Below are positions 57,402-64,000 of a stretch of DNA of 64,000 bases, one piece after another. Origin of the DNA: Filomicrobium insigne (GTDB lineage: Bacteria > Pseudomonadota > Alphaproteobacteria > Rhizobiales > Hyphomicrobiaceae); assembly GCF_900104305.1 (NCBI RefSeq), contig NZ_FNJC01000001.1, positions 796,543 to 860,542 on the forward strand. The letters are read 5' to 3'. The translations under genes and the position numbers were made by a program. Each line of letters begins with the position of its first letter. Positions within the stretch are counted from its first letter, which is position 1. The notes beneath the pieces are model-generated. The model was not told the DNA's origin, searched no databases, and saw only the letters and a program-made list of their open reading frames with translations.

Positions 57402-58465
57402 AAATACTTTTCGTGATGAAGCATCGCGGCAAGGCCGGCAGCACGCACGCTGTTTCAAACTACATGCGGCTTGCTCCGCATTTCGGGCACGAAGTTGCGA
57501 TCTTCGGAACGCCGATTTGGTACATCCCGGAGCTAAAGTTCTCGATGGACATCGAAGACTTCGACCGGGTCGTTTACCTGTTCGAGACGGATCTTTACCG
57601 TATCCTGCCGGTGCATCAGGCGATCATGCTGAATACCTTCCCGCGCGATCGACGGCTGATCATTGACACCGATGGTATGTATCACGAGCTCATCCAGCTC
57701 GATGGCTACGACTTCAACCATGCGAATGAGGCCGACCGGAAGGCATGGATCGCCTACATGGACTCACTCGGCGACACAGTCGTGCACACACTGATGGACG
57801 AGTCGCGATTTCCAAAGGCGAAGGCGCTACCGTTCTTCGGCTACGATCCGGCACTTGAGGTCGACGCTGCATCCACTCCGGGCAAAGTATGGGATATTCT
57901 TCATGTCGGGCACAATTGGTGGCGCTGGCGTGAGGTGGAGCGCGAGCTATTGCCGGCGTTCCACAAGATCCGCGATCGCGTAGGGCGGATCGGTTTTCTG
58001 GGGCTGTGGTGGGACGAGCCCCCGGATGAGGGACCTGATGCCGGCCCCTCCGATGCGTTCCTTGCCGATCCTTATGCTTTCAAGCGACTGAGGATCGAGA
58101 GCCCACCGGCGGTCAATTATAACGACGTCATCAAGACGATGAGTTCCGCGCGTATCAACATCATGACGCAACGTCCCCTGTTGCGTCATCTCAAGCATCT
58201 CACGCTCAAGTACTTCGAAATCTTCTGTGCCGATACGATTCCACTTTTGATGCTCGACGAAGACCATGCCGAGGAGGTCTATGGACCGGCTGCACGCGAG
58301 TTGACATTGCCGGGGCGGGCCGCGGAAAAAATTGTCGATGTGCTCGAGAATGAAGACAAATATCGGGACATCGTCGCGGACGTGCGCACCCATCTGAAAA
58401 TCCACCACGCCTACGAGGCGCGTGCGCGCGAGCTATTTGAAACTCTCGAGTCTCTCCCCGCATGA
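57398..58465 (+). CDS. Glycosyltransferase-like protein, paralogue 2 of 3
   Basis: A 355-residue protein of the same kind: MKILFVMKHRGKAGSTHAVSNY, GHEVAIFGTP, then WDILHVGHNWWRWREVERELLPAF and IMTQRPLLRHLKHLTLKYFEIFCADTIPLLMLDEDHAEEVYGPAARELTL. The VGHNW(W/Q)RW segment and the cadPLLxLD-EVYGPAA block align with paralogue 1. It overlaps paralogue 1 by four bases and ends 43 bp before paralogue 3, so the three are co-transcribed. Divergence between copies is moderate, arguing for ancient duplication and separate substrates. Confidence 0.75.
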   Translation: MKILFVMKHRGKAGSTHAVSNYMRLAPHFGHEVAIFGTPIWYIPELKFSMDIEDFDRVVYLFETDLYRILPVHQAIMLNTFPRDRRLIIDTDGMYHELIQLDGYDFNHANEADRKAWIAYMDSLGDTVVHTLMDESRFPKAKALPFFGYDPALEVDAASTPGKVWDILHVGHNWWRWREVERELLPAFHKIRDRVGRIGFLGLWWDEPPDEGPDAGPSDAFLADPYAFKRLRIESPPAVNYNDVIKTMSSARINIMTQRPLLRHLKHLTLKYFEIFCADTIPLLMLDEDHAEEVYGPAARELTLPGRAAEKIVDVLENEDKYRDIVADVRTHLKIHHAYEARARELFETLESLPA

Positions 58466-58508
58466 TTCACCTGCTGCAGCTGACGCGCGCGAACCTGGAC
58501 CACCGCCC

Positions 58509-59561
58509 ATGAAAATCGTCTTCGTCTACTGGGGCTATGAAAATGCCGGGTCGATGCTCGACCTTCGAGGATATGCGAGGGCGGCAAAGGCAGCCGGGCA
58601 CGAAGTGATTGTCTACGGTCCACCGGAATGGGCGTTTGCCCTCGACTATTCGAAGGACCTCTCCAACGCTGATGCCGTTGTCTTTGTCGTCGAATGGACG
58701 ACGGACCTGCAATTTGGCGACAATGTCGACTGGGTCAGACTCCTCACCGCGGTACCGCGGGAGCGGCGTATCATCATCGATTGCGACGGCCACTACAACG
58801 AGCCGATATGGTTTATGGGCGACTACAACCATCGCTCGATGGAGGCAAGCGCGGAATGGATCGAGTTTTGCGACAGCTTGACCGACAAAATCTTCCAGCC
58901 GACCTACCGCCCGCGCCGCAAGAACGTACGCTCGTTCCTGTTTCACATTTATGACCCCGCCTGGGAGTCGCCAATTCGAACGGATAAGAAGCCGTTCGAT
59001 ATGATCTACGTCGGCCACACAAAGCATCGCTGGCGCGGCATGTTGCAGGTATTCAAGGCGATCGCGAAGGTGCGGGACAAAGTCGGTCGCGTCGGGCTTG
59101 TCGGCGAAGGCTGGGGTGACATCATTGATTGGATGGAGCACGGCGAAGCCAAGCTCAAGCACTACGTCGATCGCGAGTACATGAAGACTCATCGCTTCGA
59201 GGGACTGCCCGCTGTGCCGTTCAACGAGGTCGCCACGACCATTGAGAAGGGCGTATTCAATCCCGTTGTTTACCGGCCGTTATTCGAGCAACTCGGCTTC
59301 GTAACGTGCCGCACGTTTGAAACGCCGGCTTCGGGCACGATCCCGTTGTTTCTGTTGAACCACGAGTACGTGGTCGAGGTCTTCGGCGAACGTGCAACGG
59401 AGCTGATGATCCGGGGTGAAGAGGACAGTGAGAAGATCCTCGACGTTCTGGAGCGACCACAGCACTACGCAGAAATCGTCATGGACATTCGCAAGGAATT
59501 TCGCGAGCGCCACAGTCCGGAGGCCCGTCTTCGTGAACTCATTGGTTACATCGAGGATTAG
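58509..59561 (+). CDS. Glycosyltransferase-like protein, paralogue 3 of 3
   Basis: A 350-residue protein, third copy of the series: MKIVFVYWGYENAGSMLDLRGY, GHEVIVYGPPEW, FDMIYVGHTKHRWRGMLQVFKA and PVVYRPLFEQLGFVTCRTFETPASGTIPLFLLNHEYVVEVFGERATELMI. The start at 58509 follows the pattern of the other two (MKI(V/L)(F/L)V). The upstream open frame to 58422 overlaps paralogue 2 and is not needed. It ends eight bases before the GH39-like gene. No UDP-sugar motif was recognised, so catalysis is inferred from family resemblance. Confidence 0.75.
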   Translation: MKIVFVYWGYENAGSMLDLRGYARAAKAAGHEVIVYGPPEWAFALDYSKDLSNADAVVFVVEWTTDLQFGDNVDWVRLLTAVPRERRIIIDCDGHYNEPIWFMGDYNHRSMEASAEWIEFCDSLTDKIFQPTYRPRRKNVRSFLFHIYDPAWESPIRTDKKPFDMIYVGHTKHRWRGMLQVFKAIAKVRDKVGRVGLVGEGWGDIIDWMEHGEAKLKHYVDREYMKTHRFEGLPAVPFNEVATTIEKGVFNPVVYRPLFEQLGFVTCRTFETPASGTIPLFLLNHEYVVEVFGERATELMIRGEEDSEKILDVLERPQHYAEIVMDIRKEFRERHSPEARLRELIGYIED

Positions 59562-59568
59562 CGCGTCG

Positions 59569-60966
59569 ATGGCAGGGAAGGCCACAGCATCCGGGAGCAA
59601 CGCGGCGGTGGAGGCCGATGCGCGTGCGGTTCCACCGGGCTGGCAGGTTAGCCGTCTGCGTTATGGGTTCAATGAGATCGACGGTTGGCCCGGGTTCGCA
59701 TTCAGCGACAATCGCTCCGAAATTCAGCGCCGTCTCTCGTTGATGAATACCGAGATCATCCGCCTGTTCGTGTTTGACAAGCCGGTGCCCGATCCCTTCA
59801 AGCGATGGGACTTTTTTGCAGCTGTCGTCGATGCCGTGCTCGCCTGCGGTGCAAAACCGATGATCACGTTCGCAAAATTCGAACCTCCCCACCACGATCC
59901 GGTGCGCATCGAACGGTTCGTCAAGCGCGCCACCGAAATTGTCTGGAACTGTCTTGAGCAGTGGGGCGGAGAAGAGGTCAAAGACTGGTATTGGTGCGTC
60001 TGGAATGAACCCAACAACCCCGACGTCGGAGGCAATCTCTCCTACCGCGATTATCTGACGATCTACCGCGCCATTTCCGAGCCGGTCGTCCAGCTTTTGG
60101 CACCCCACACCAAGACCGCACGGGTAAACATCGGCGGCCCCTCTATCGACGGTACGCAGCGTGCGTATTGGCTCGACTGGATCGCACAATTGCTCGACGA
60201 CATCGACGATGACCACCTCGCGTTTGTGAATTGGCACATGTACAGCGACTGGCGTCCTGCCGCGCCAGTCGAAACCGTCAAGGTCAAGCTTGTTGATGAT
60301 CCAGCCTCACCCAACGGGCCTGTCTTCGAATCCCTGGTCATGGCGCGTACGCCCCAGTATGAGGCCCGCGCCCGATCCGTCGCGCGGTTGATTGGTGAGC
60401 GTGACATCCTCAATTTCTGCGGCGAACTCAACACGATCGCGCATCACGAGCATGAGTTTACCGGTGGGCTCAACCGCAATATTTTGGGAGCGGCCTATTA
60501 CGCTTCCGCGATTTTGAACCTGATGCGCGGCAGCGCCGATCTCGAGATGCGTTGGACGGCGACGTCAAAGCATTGGTTCGGACGTGACGACGCCTACGGG
60601 CTCCTGACCAACGATGGCGTGCCGACTCCACCAGCTCTTGCCAAGCAGATCATCGCCCAGCATGTCAGACGGGGCGACCTGATCCACTTTCCGAGTCAGG
60701 ACCCGGAGCTTTGCGGTATCGATGCCGTTGTCGCCCAAGGCGAAAATGGCCGGACGAGCGTGGTCCTCGTCAATACACATCCCACGACCCGGCGGATTGA
60801 GTTGACCCGAATAGGCGGGGGCGCTGAACGTTGCCACGATGGATTACGATTGGATGCTGCGACAGGCGGACGAGTGACCCGCGTGCAAGCAGCGGACACG
60901 ATCACGATTGAGGGCTATGGTCTCGCCATTCTGAGTGAGGATGCAAGCCGTACGATCATCGACTGA
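59569..60966 (+). CDS. GH39-like glycoside hydrolase-family protein
   Basis: A 465-residue TIM-barrel-like protein without a signal peptide. WYWCVWNEPNNPDVGG carries the NEP motif whose Glu is the acid/base in GH39 and related clan A enzymes. FVNWHMYSDWRP is typical of the same fold. A candidate nucleophile Glu occurs in NFCGELNTIAHHE. A C-terminal beta domain follows (VVLVNTHPTTRRIELTRI). It may act on xylose- or deoxysugar-containing glycans. Cytoplasmic location would be unusual for a hydrolase and might mean a biosynthetic or remodelling role. It is eight bases after paralogue 3. Confidence 0.75.
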   Translation: MAGKATASGSNAAVEADARAVPPGWQVSRLRYGFNEIDGWPGFAFSDNRSEIQRRLSLMNTEIIRLFVFDKPVPDPFKRWDFFAAVVDAVLACGAKPMITFAKFEPPHHDPVRIERFVKRATEIVWNCLEQWGGEEVKDWYWCVWNEPNNPDVGGNLSYRDYLTIYRAISEPVVQLLAPHTKTARVNIGGPSIDGTQRAYWLDWIAQLLDDIDDDHLAFVNWHMYSDWRPAAPVETVKVKLVDDPASPNGPVFESLVMARTPQYEARARSVARLIGERDILNFCGELNTIAHHEHEFTGGLNRNILGAAYYASAILNLMRGSADLEMRWTATSKHWFGRDDAYGLLTNDGVPTPPALAKQIIAQHVRRGDLIHFPSQDPELCGIDAVVAQGENGRTSVVLVNTHPTTRRIELTRIGGGAERCHDGLRLDAATGGRVTRVQAADTITIEGYGLAILSEDASRTIID

Positions 60967-61052
60967 TCGAATGAATGAGACTGCAGTTATTGACAGGCTG
61001 CTGACCGGTTCCATGCCGGGCAGGGCGAATTGGAAACCTACGGAGTAGACGC

Positions 61053-61613
61053 GTGGAGCGGGCATTCGGTTGGATTGGCGAGATTTTCCAAACCCTCATG
61101 AAGTTGTTTCCTTGGCTCGTGATTGTGCCGGCGACACATGAGGGAGTCGCTTTCGTTTGGGGCAGGCATATTCGGAGATGGAAGCCGGGGCTGCACTGGT
61201 ACTGGCCGGTTGCAACTCAGTACAAGACGATCGCCGTCGTGCGCCAGACGCAGCTGATCCAGTCCAAAGTCGTCATGACAAAGGATATGCAGACGGTCAT
61301 CGCAGGCGCGCTGGTGACGTATTACATCGACGACGTGATCGCCGCGCTGGCCCAGATCGCCGACCTCGCCTCCGACGTCATGGAGCGATCACAGGGCGCC
61401 ATCTACGAGGTCATCAGCAAGCACACTTTGGAAGAGATCCAGGCGGATCGGCAAGCCTTCAAGGATAAACTTACCGAACGCTGCTGCGAGGCACTCGATG
61501 GCTACGGGGTTAAGATCATCCAGGTACAGTTGACCGAGTTTGCCCCAGCCCGGGCACTCGCCATCAACACACGAGGCGCCATCGGCCAATACGCCATGTG
61601 GACAGGATTCTGA
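61053..61613 (+). CDS. Short SPFH/band 7 domain protein
   Basis: A 186-residue protein with a hydrophobic N-terminus (IFQTLMKLFPWLVIVPATHEGVAFVWGRHIRRW). The SPFH core is PGLHWYWPVATQYKTIAVVRQTQL, QTVIAGALVTYYIDDV and SKHTLEEIQADRQAFKDKLTERCCEALDGYGVKIIQVQLTEFAPARAL. Band 7 proteins form membrane scaffolds. The usual C-terminal coiled coil is absent (the protein ends shortly after the domain), so it is short for the family. The start is GTG. It lies 86 bp after the GH39-like gene and closes the glycan operon. Confidence 0.82.
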   Translation: MERAFGWIGEIFQTLMKLFPWLVIVPATHEGVAFVWGRHIRRWKPGLHWYWPVATQYKTIAVVRQTQLIQSKVVMTKDMQTVIAGALVTYYIDDVIAALAQIADLASDVMERSQGAIYEVISKHTLEEIQADRQAFKDKLTERCCEALDGYGVKIIQVQLTEFAPARALAINTRGAIGQYAMWTGF

Positions 61614-61769
61614 ACGACACTAGCGGCTCGGCTGTCACGATGGGCGCTGCTCCGGCCCAGATAGTGACACCCTCTGCGATGCACGAATGATATCTCTGCT
61701 TTGGGTGAGGGAGAAACTTTCGCAAGTAACGACGATGATGCGCCGCAAAGCTGACATTCGAGCGAGCGT

Positions 61770-62110
61770 GGCGCCGGTTTCCGAGATACTCAAGGGCAAT
61801 GGTCTTGAAGGTAGAATCTGCGGAAACCTTCTCAGCAAGCCTTTGACGCCTCCTCTGAACGCTTGGGTACAAGCCCCCCCTCAGCCACGAGTCGTTTGGC
61901 CGCGTCGCGGCCCTCTCGGGCTTTCTGTAGGGAAACTGTCGGATAACTGCCAAGTGCAAAGGTCTTTTGCTTGCCGGCGAAGCGATAGGCTAAGCGCCAC
62001 AGCCGAGAGCCGTTGGTTTGCACCAACAAATGAAGCCCGCCGCCGTCCGAGAGCTTATAGGCCTATTCGCGTGGCTTGGCCGCGCGAATAGCAGTATCGG
62101 TAAGCGGCAT
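61770..62110 (-). pseudogene. Tyrosine integrase remnant (N-terminal domain), decayed
   Basis: The minus strand reads MPLTDTAIRAAKPRE, a TAG at 62065-62063, then AYKLSDGGGLHLLVQTNGSRLWRLAYRF and FALGSYPTVSLQKAREGRDAAKRL. This is the DUF4102 arm-binding domain of phage/ICE-type integrases; the stop stands where Lys or similar is expected. A frameshift near 61870 then gives LYPSVQRRRQRLAEKVSADSTFKTIALEYL. The catalytic domain is missing. It begins 167 bp beyond the 3' end of tRNA-Ser on the same strand, the standard order for a tRNA-integrated island. The island interior would extend to lower coordinates. Confidence 0.85.
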
Positions 62111-62276
62111 CTGCCCCCTTGGTGTTGGTACTTTCGAAGCACCTACCAACAAAGATACCACCTATTTTTCTGAATGCCAGCGACCGCTCGTGAATTCCTG
62201 TGAACGGATAATGCCGGTATTTTCAGGCGTTATCGCCTCTGAAATGAACCCTGATGAACGTCCGTGAACTAGGTTC

Positions 62277-62366
62277 TGGCGGAGAGGGAGGGATTCGAAC
62301 CCTCGATACCCTTGCGGGTATGCCGGTTTTCGAGACCGGTGCTTTCAACCACTCAGCCACCTCTCC
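62277..62366 (-). tRNA. tRNA-Ser (anticodon CGA)
   Basis: A full tRNA with encoded CCA. The acceptor GGAGAGG (62366 down) pairs with CCTCTCC (62287-62281), discriminator G, then CCA (62279-62277). The anticodon loop CTCGAAA gives anticodon CGA, reading UCG. A long variable arm (ATACCCGCAAGGGTAT) marks a class II tRNA, and the T-arm is GAGGG-TTCGAAT-CCCTC. It adjoins the integrase remnant and probably served as its attachment site. Confidence 0.95.
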
Positions 62367-62734
62367 GTACCGAATATGTATGACGGGAAAAATTGGCTCC
62401 GCCTACCCCCAAGGCCGCAGGCCCAAAACACCCGCGACCGCAGTCCCGCCGACGCCAAAAAATGATCCGGCAGGACGCGAGCTTGTAGCGTCTTGATCGC
62501 AGCGATGCAAGGGGGCGTATCCGATTGATGACGCGCCTCAAACCGCTCGGCTTTGGACATAAGCACTAAGAATTCCGAAAGCGTCTGATGCGCACCTGCC
62601 CTTGCACAAGTCTTTGAAAATTGCGCGATTCGCAGTGCGTACATCGTTTCAAGGGACCCTGGCCAGCCCCTTGAAAACAAAACGAACACTGCTATCTTTG
62701 ATTTGAGATTCAACAACGGGAAGGAGGTGATCCG
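62367..62734. other. 368-bp intergenic region upstream of tRNA-Ser and the micro-ORF
   Basis: No protein gene is supported. It contains the promoter of tRNA-Ser on the minus strand. From about 62640 onward on the plus strand it probably carries the promoter of the micro-ORF unit at 62735. No terminator or repeat was found. Confidence 0.4.
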
Positions 62735-62815
62735 ATGTTAAGTGAGATCTTCGGACTGACGCGGTGGTCTGGGTTTGCGGGCACAGTGTCGGAGCAGCCT
62801 CCGGTTCTAAGCTAG
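62735..62815 (+). CDS. 26-aa micro-ORF behind a full-length Shine-Dalgarno sequence
   Basis: The frame encodes MLSEIFGLTRWSGFAGTVSE and six more residues. AAGGAGGTGATCC at 62721-62733 precedes the ATG with normal spacing. It is the exact complement of the 13-base 3' tail of 16S rRNA, far longer than other binding sites in this window. A strong hairpin follows 48 bp after the stop. It could be a leader peptide or an abundant small protein. Codon content alone cannot prove translation. Confidence 0.5.
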   Translation: MLSEIFGLTRWSGFAGTVSEQPPVLS

Positions 62816-62863
62816 CTGACCAGGATTTCTATCCGGACCGGCGTTTTCAGCCAGTCTCACGGA

Positions 62864-62885
62864 GGGGTCGCGGACACGCGGCCCC
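62864..62885 (+). terminator. Strong hairpin after the micro-ORF
   Basis: Arms GGGGTCGCG / CGCGGCCCC (one G-U pair) with a four-base loop, followed by TTTCGCGTTT. It is a good Rho-independent terminator or attenuator for the micro-ORF transcript on the plus strand. Confidence 0.6.
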
Positions 62886-62944
62886 TTTCGCGTTTCTGGA
62901 GTTTGCCATGCGCTTCGTGTTGCGCATCCAGGATATTGGTCTCA

Positions 62945-63940
62945 TCACAGGGATAGTTGCAGAGGCATGGTCGCCGCGGCTTGCGCTTCATAGCCTTGGG
63001 CGATGAGACGCCCCTCAGTTGCATCAGCTTGCATCACCAGACGCGTCCGATCATTGAGCATCGGAGCAGCGAGCCAGCCAAAATCCGGCTTCAGATCTGC
63101 TGGAATTCGCGCCATCTGGCAGGCTCGGCCGGCGCTGTCCGTGCCGCGCGCGGTACCGTGCCAGCCAGCCGCTTGCCAATGGTTCGCCGCGATCTGGTCT
63201 CCCGTGTGCACACGGGCCTCTGTTTCAGTGCGCTCAATGATTGCGACCTCACGCGGCCCCAGACCGGAAAGCGCAAAAATGCCGGGAGATGCGATGGGGC
63301 GCTCCACTAACATCCGCTTTGCTTCGGTAAAGTCTTCCGCCGTTTCGAACACGTCGCGCAACACGTGTGCAGGCGTTGGATGGGGCATAAGCCAGACGCG
63401 TGCGCGATTGGCCGCCCAATCGACCGGGTAAAGTCCCACGGGCCGCCGCATGGGGGCCTGGTTGAGCGCTGCAGCAAAGCGTCCCTTGGCGACAGCCTGC
63501 AACACGCCGGTATAGCCGGGCCATGTCAGCGTGAGGAACGGCCCAGCAGCAGCCTCGACCTTTGCCGCGATGATGTGAGCGCCAAGCCCCGGCGTGCGCC
63601 AATCGAGCACACGGATGAGGCGGGCGCTGGCATTGTCCGGTGAGGGACACACGCGGACCGTGCAGCCCCATTCATAGTTGACCGACAAAAAGTAGGCCCC
63701 AGGCCTTCCGAGACGCACGGCGATGCGGTCAACCTCGGCCAAGTCATCGGCCTCTCGGCGCGCAATCCAACGACGCGATATCGAGTCCAGAACCTGCAGG
63801 ACGCGATCGGGAGCCCGGCGCGTTGCCACATCAAGTAACGCGTGCGCCCTTTCTTCCTGACGGATAAGGGTCTCCCAGGGGAAGTCGGCCCCAACCTCGA
63901 TAACCGGTATTTCAGGCAAGTCAGCCTCAGTTACGCGCAT
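62945..63940 (-). CDS. C45/NAAA-like hydrolase family protein
   Basis: A 331-residue protein with features of N-terminal-nucleophile hydrolases related to acid ceramidase/NAAA and C45 acyltransferases. WGCTVRVCPSPDNASARLIRVLDWRTPG has the candidate nucleophile Cys in WGCT; LTWPGYTGVLQAVAKGRFAAALNQAP is a typical family block. The Cys lies about 90 residues in, so autocatalytic cleavage before it would be needed for activity and is unproven. The ATG at 63940 has GGCGGA ahead and is preferred to one at 63994. No operon partner is visible inside the window. Confidence 0.65.
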   Translation of the reverse strand: MRVTEADLPEIPVIEVGADFPWETLIRQEERAHALLDVATRRAPDRVLQVLDSISRRWIARREADDLAEVDRIAVRLGRPGAYFLSVNYEWGCTVRVCPSPDNASARLIRVLDWRTPGLGAHIIAAKVEAAAGPFLTLTWPGYTGVLQAVAKGRFAAALNQAPMRRPVGLYPVDWAANRARVWLMPHPTPAHVLRDVFETAEDFTEAKRMLVERPIASPGIFALSGLGPREVAIIERTETEARVHTGDQIAANHWQAAGWHGTARGTDSAGRACQMARIPADLKPDFGWLAAPMLNDRTRLVMQADATEGRLIAQGYEAQAAATMPLQLSL

Positions 63941-64000
63941 GTTTCCGCCTTCACTCCGACCCAGTTGGCCACCCCTCGAGCATGTTCCCATCACTTGGCC

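Overview
The window looks like chromosomal DNA of an alphaproteobacterium, most likely order Hyphomicrobiales and plausibly Hyphomicrobiaceae. The reasons are a rhizobial-type porin, the split cob gene set, gcvT-gcvH-gcvP behind a glycine riboswitch, HWE-type histidine kinase signalling and dense coding on both strands. No rRNA genes or complete insertion sequences were seen. The species assignment is inference.

Layout. 0.3-8 kb: a periplasmic cytochrome c, an ECF sigma factor followed by a DUF4142-cupredoxin-folE operon (both units carry the same promoter-like motif), a porin, an atypical response regulator, and PsiF-like, DUF2076 and SphA-type outer-membrane proteins. 8.5-15.2 kb: a sulfatase module with a formylglycine-generating enzyme, two Tat-exported arylsulfatases (the first frameshifted) and a DUF3302-HlyD pair. 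15.2-21.1 kb: late cobalamin assembly and salvage (cbiB, threonine-phosphate decarboxylase, cobS, alpha-ribazole phosphatase, cobT, cbiZ, cobU), with cbiZ broken by an in-frame TGA. 21.1-22.5 kb: a HigB-like toxin gene overlapping a gene that fuses a HigA-type antitoxin to a membrane-anchored GT51 peptidoglycan glycosyltransferase; this is the most unusual architecture seen. 22.6-28.6 kb: an HWE kinase with a double-domain KaiC-like ATPase, a Crp/Fnr regulator, a LysR-TauE/SafE pair and a GYD protein. 28.6-33.3 kb: the glycine cleavage operon under a tandem glycine riboswitch.

33.4-38.2 kb: a methyltransferase, an ABC-F ATPase and a TetR-led group (SRPBCC, helix-hairpin-helix, VOC). 38.3-45.2 kb: a two-component system next to a CusA/CzcA-type RND efflux pump with DUF3240 and a small membrane protein. 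45.5-49.8 kb: an autotransporter, an AraC regulator and YjdM. 49.9-51.9 kb is a decayed stretch with an HsdR remnant, a frameshifted secreted protein and two small unknown genes.

51.9-61.6 kb holds a glycan cluster: TylF-like methyltransferase, UDP-glucuronate decarboxylase, CDP-paratose 2-epimerase-like enzyme, a third epimerase, three consecutive paralogous glycosyltransferase-like proteins, a GH39-like protein and a short SPFH protein. It ends beside a decayed tyrosine integrase lying just 3' of tRNA-Ser(CGA), the usual sign of a tRNA-anchored island. The right edge carries a micro-ORF with a perfect Shine-Dalgarno sequence and a C45/NAAA-like hydrolase.

Starts were moved from the longest ORF where a ribosome binding site or family alignment supported it. 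Family calls rest on reading translated motifs; no database search was run.
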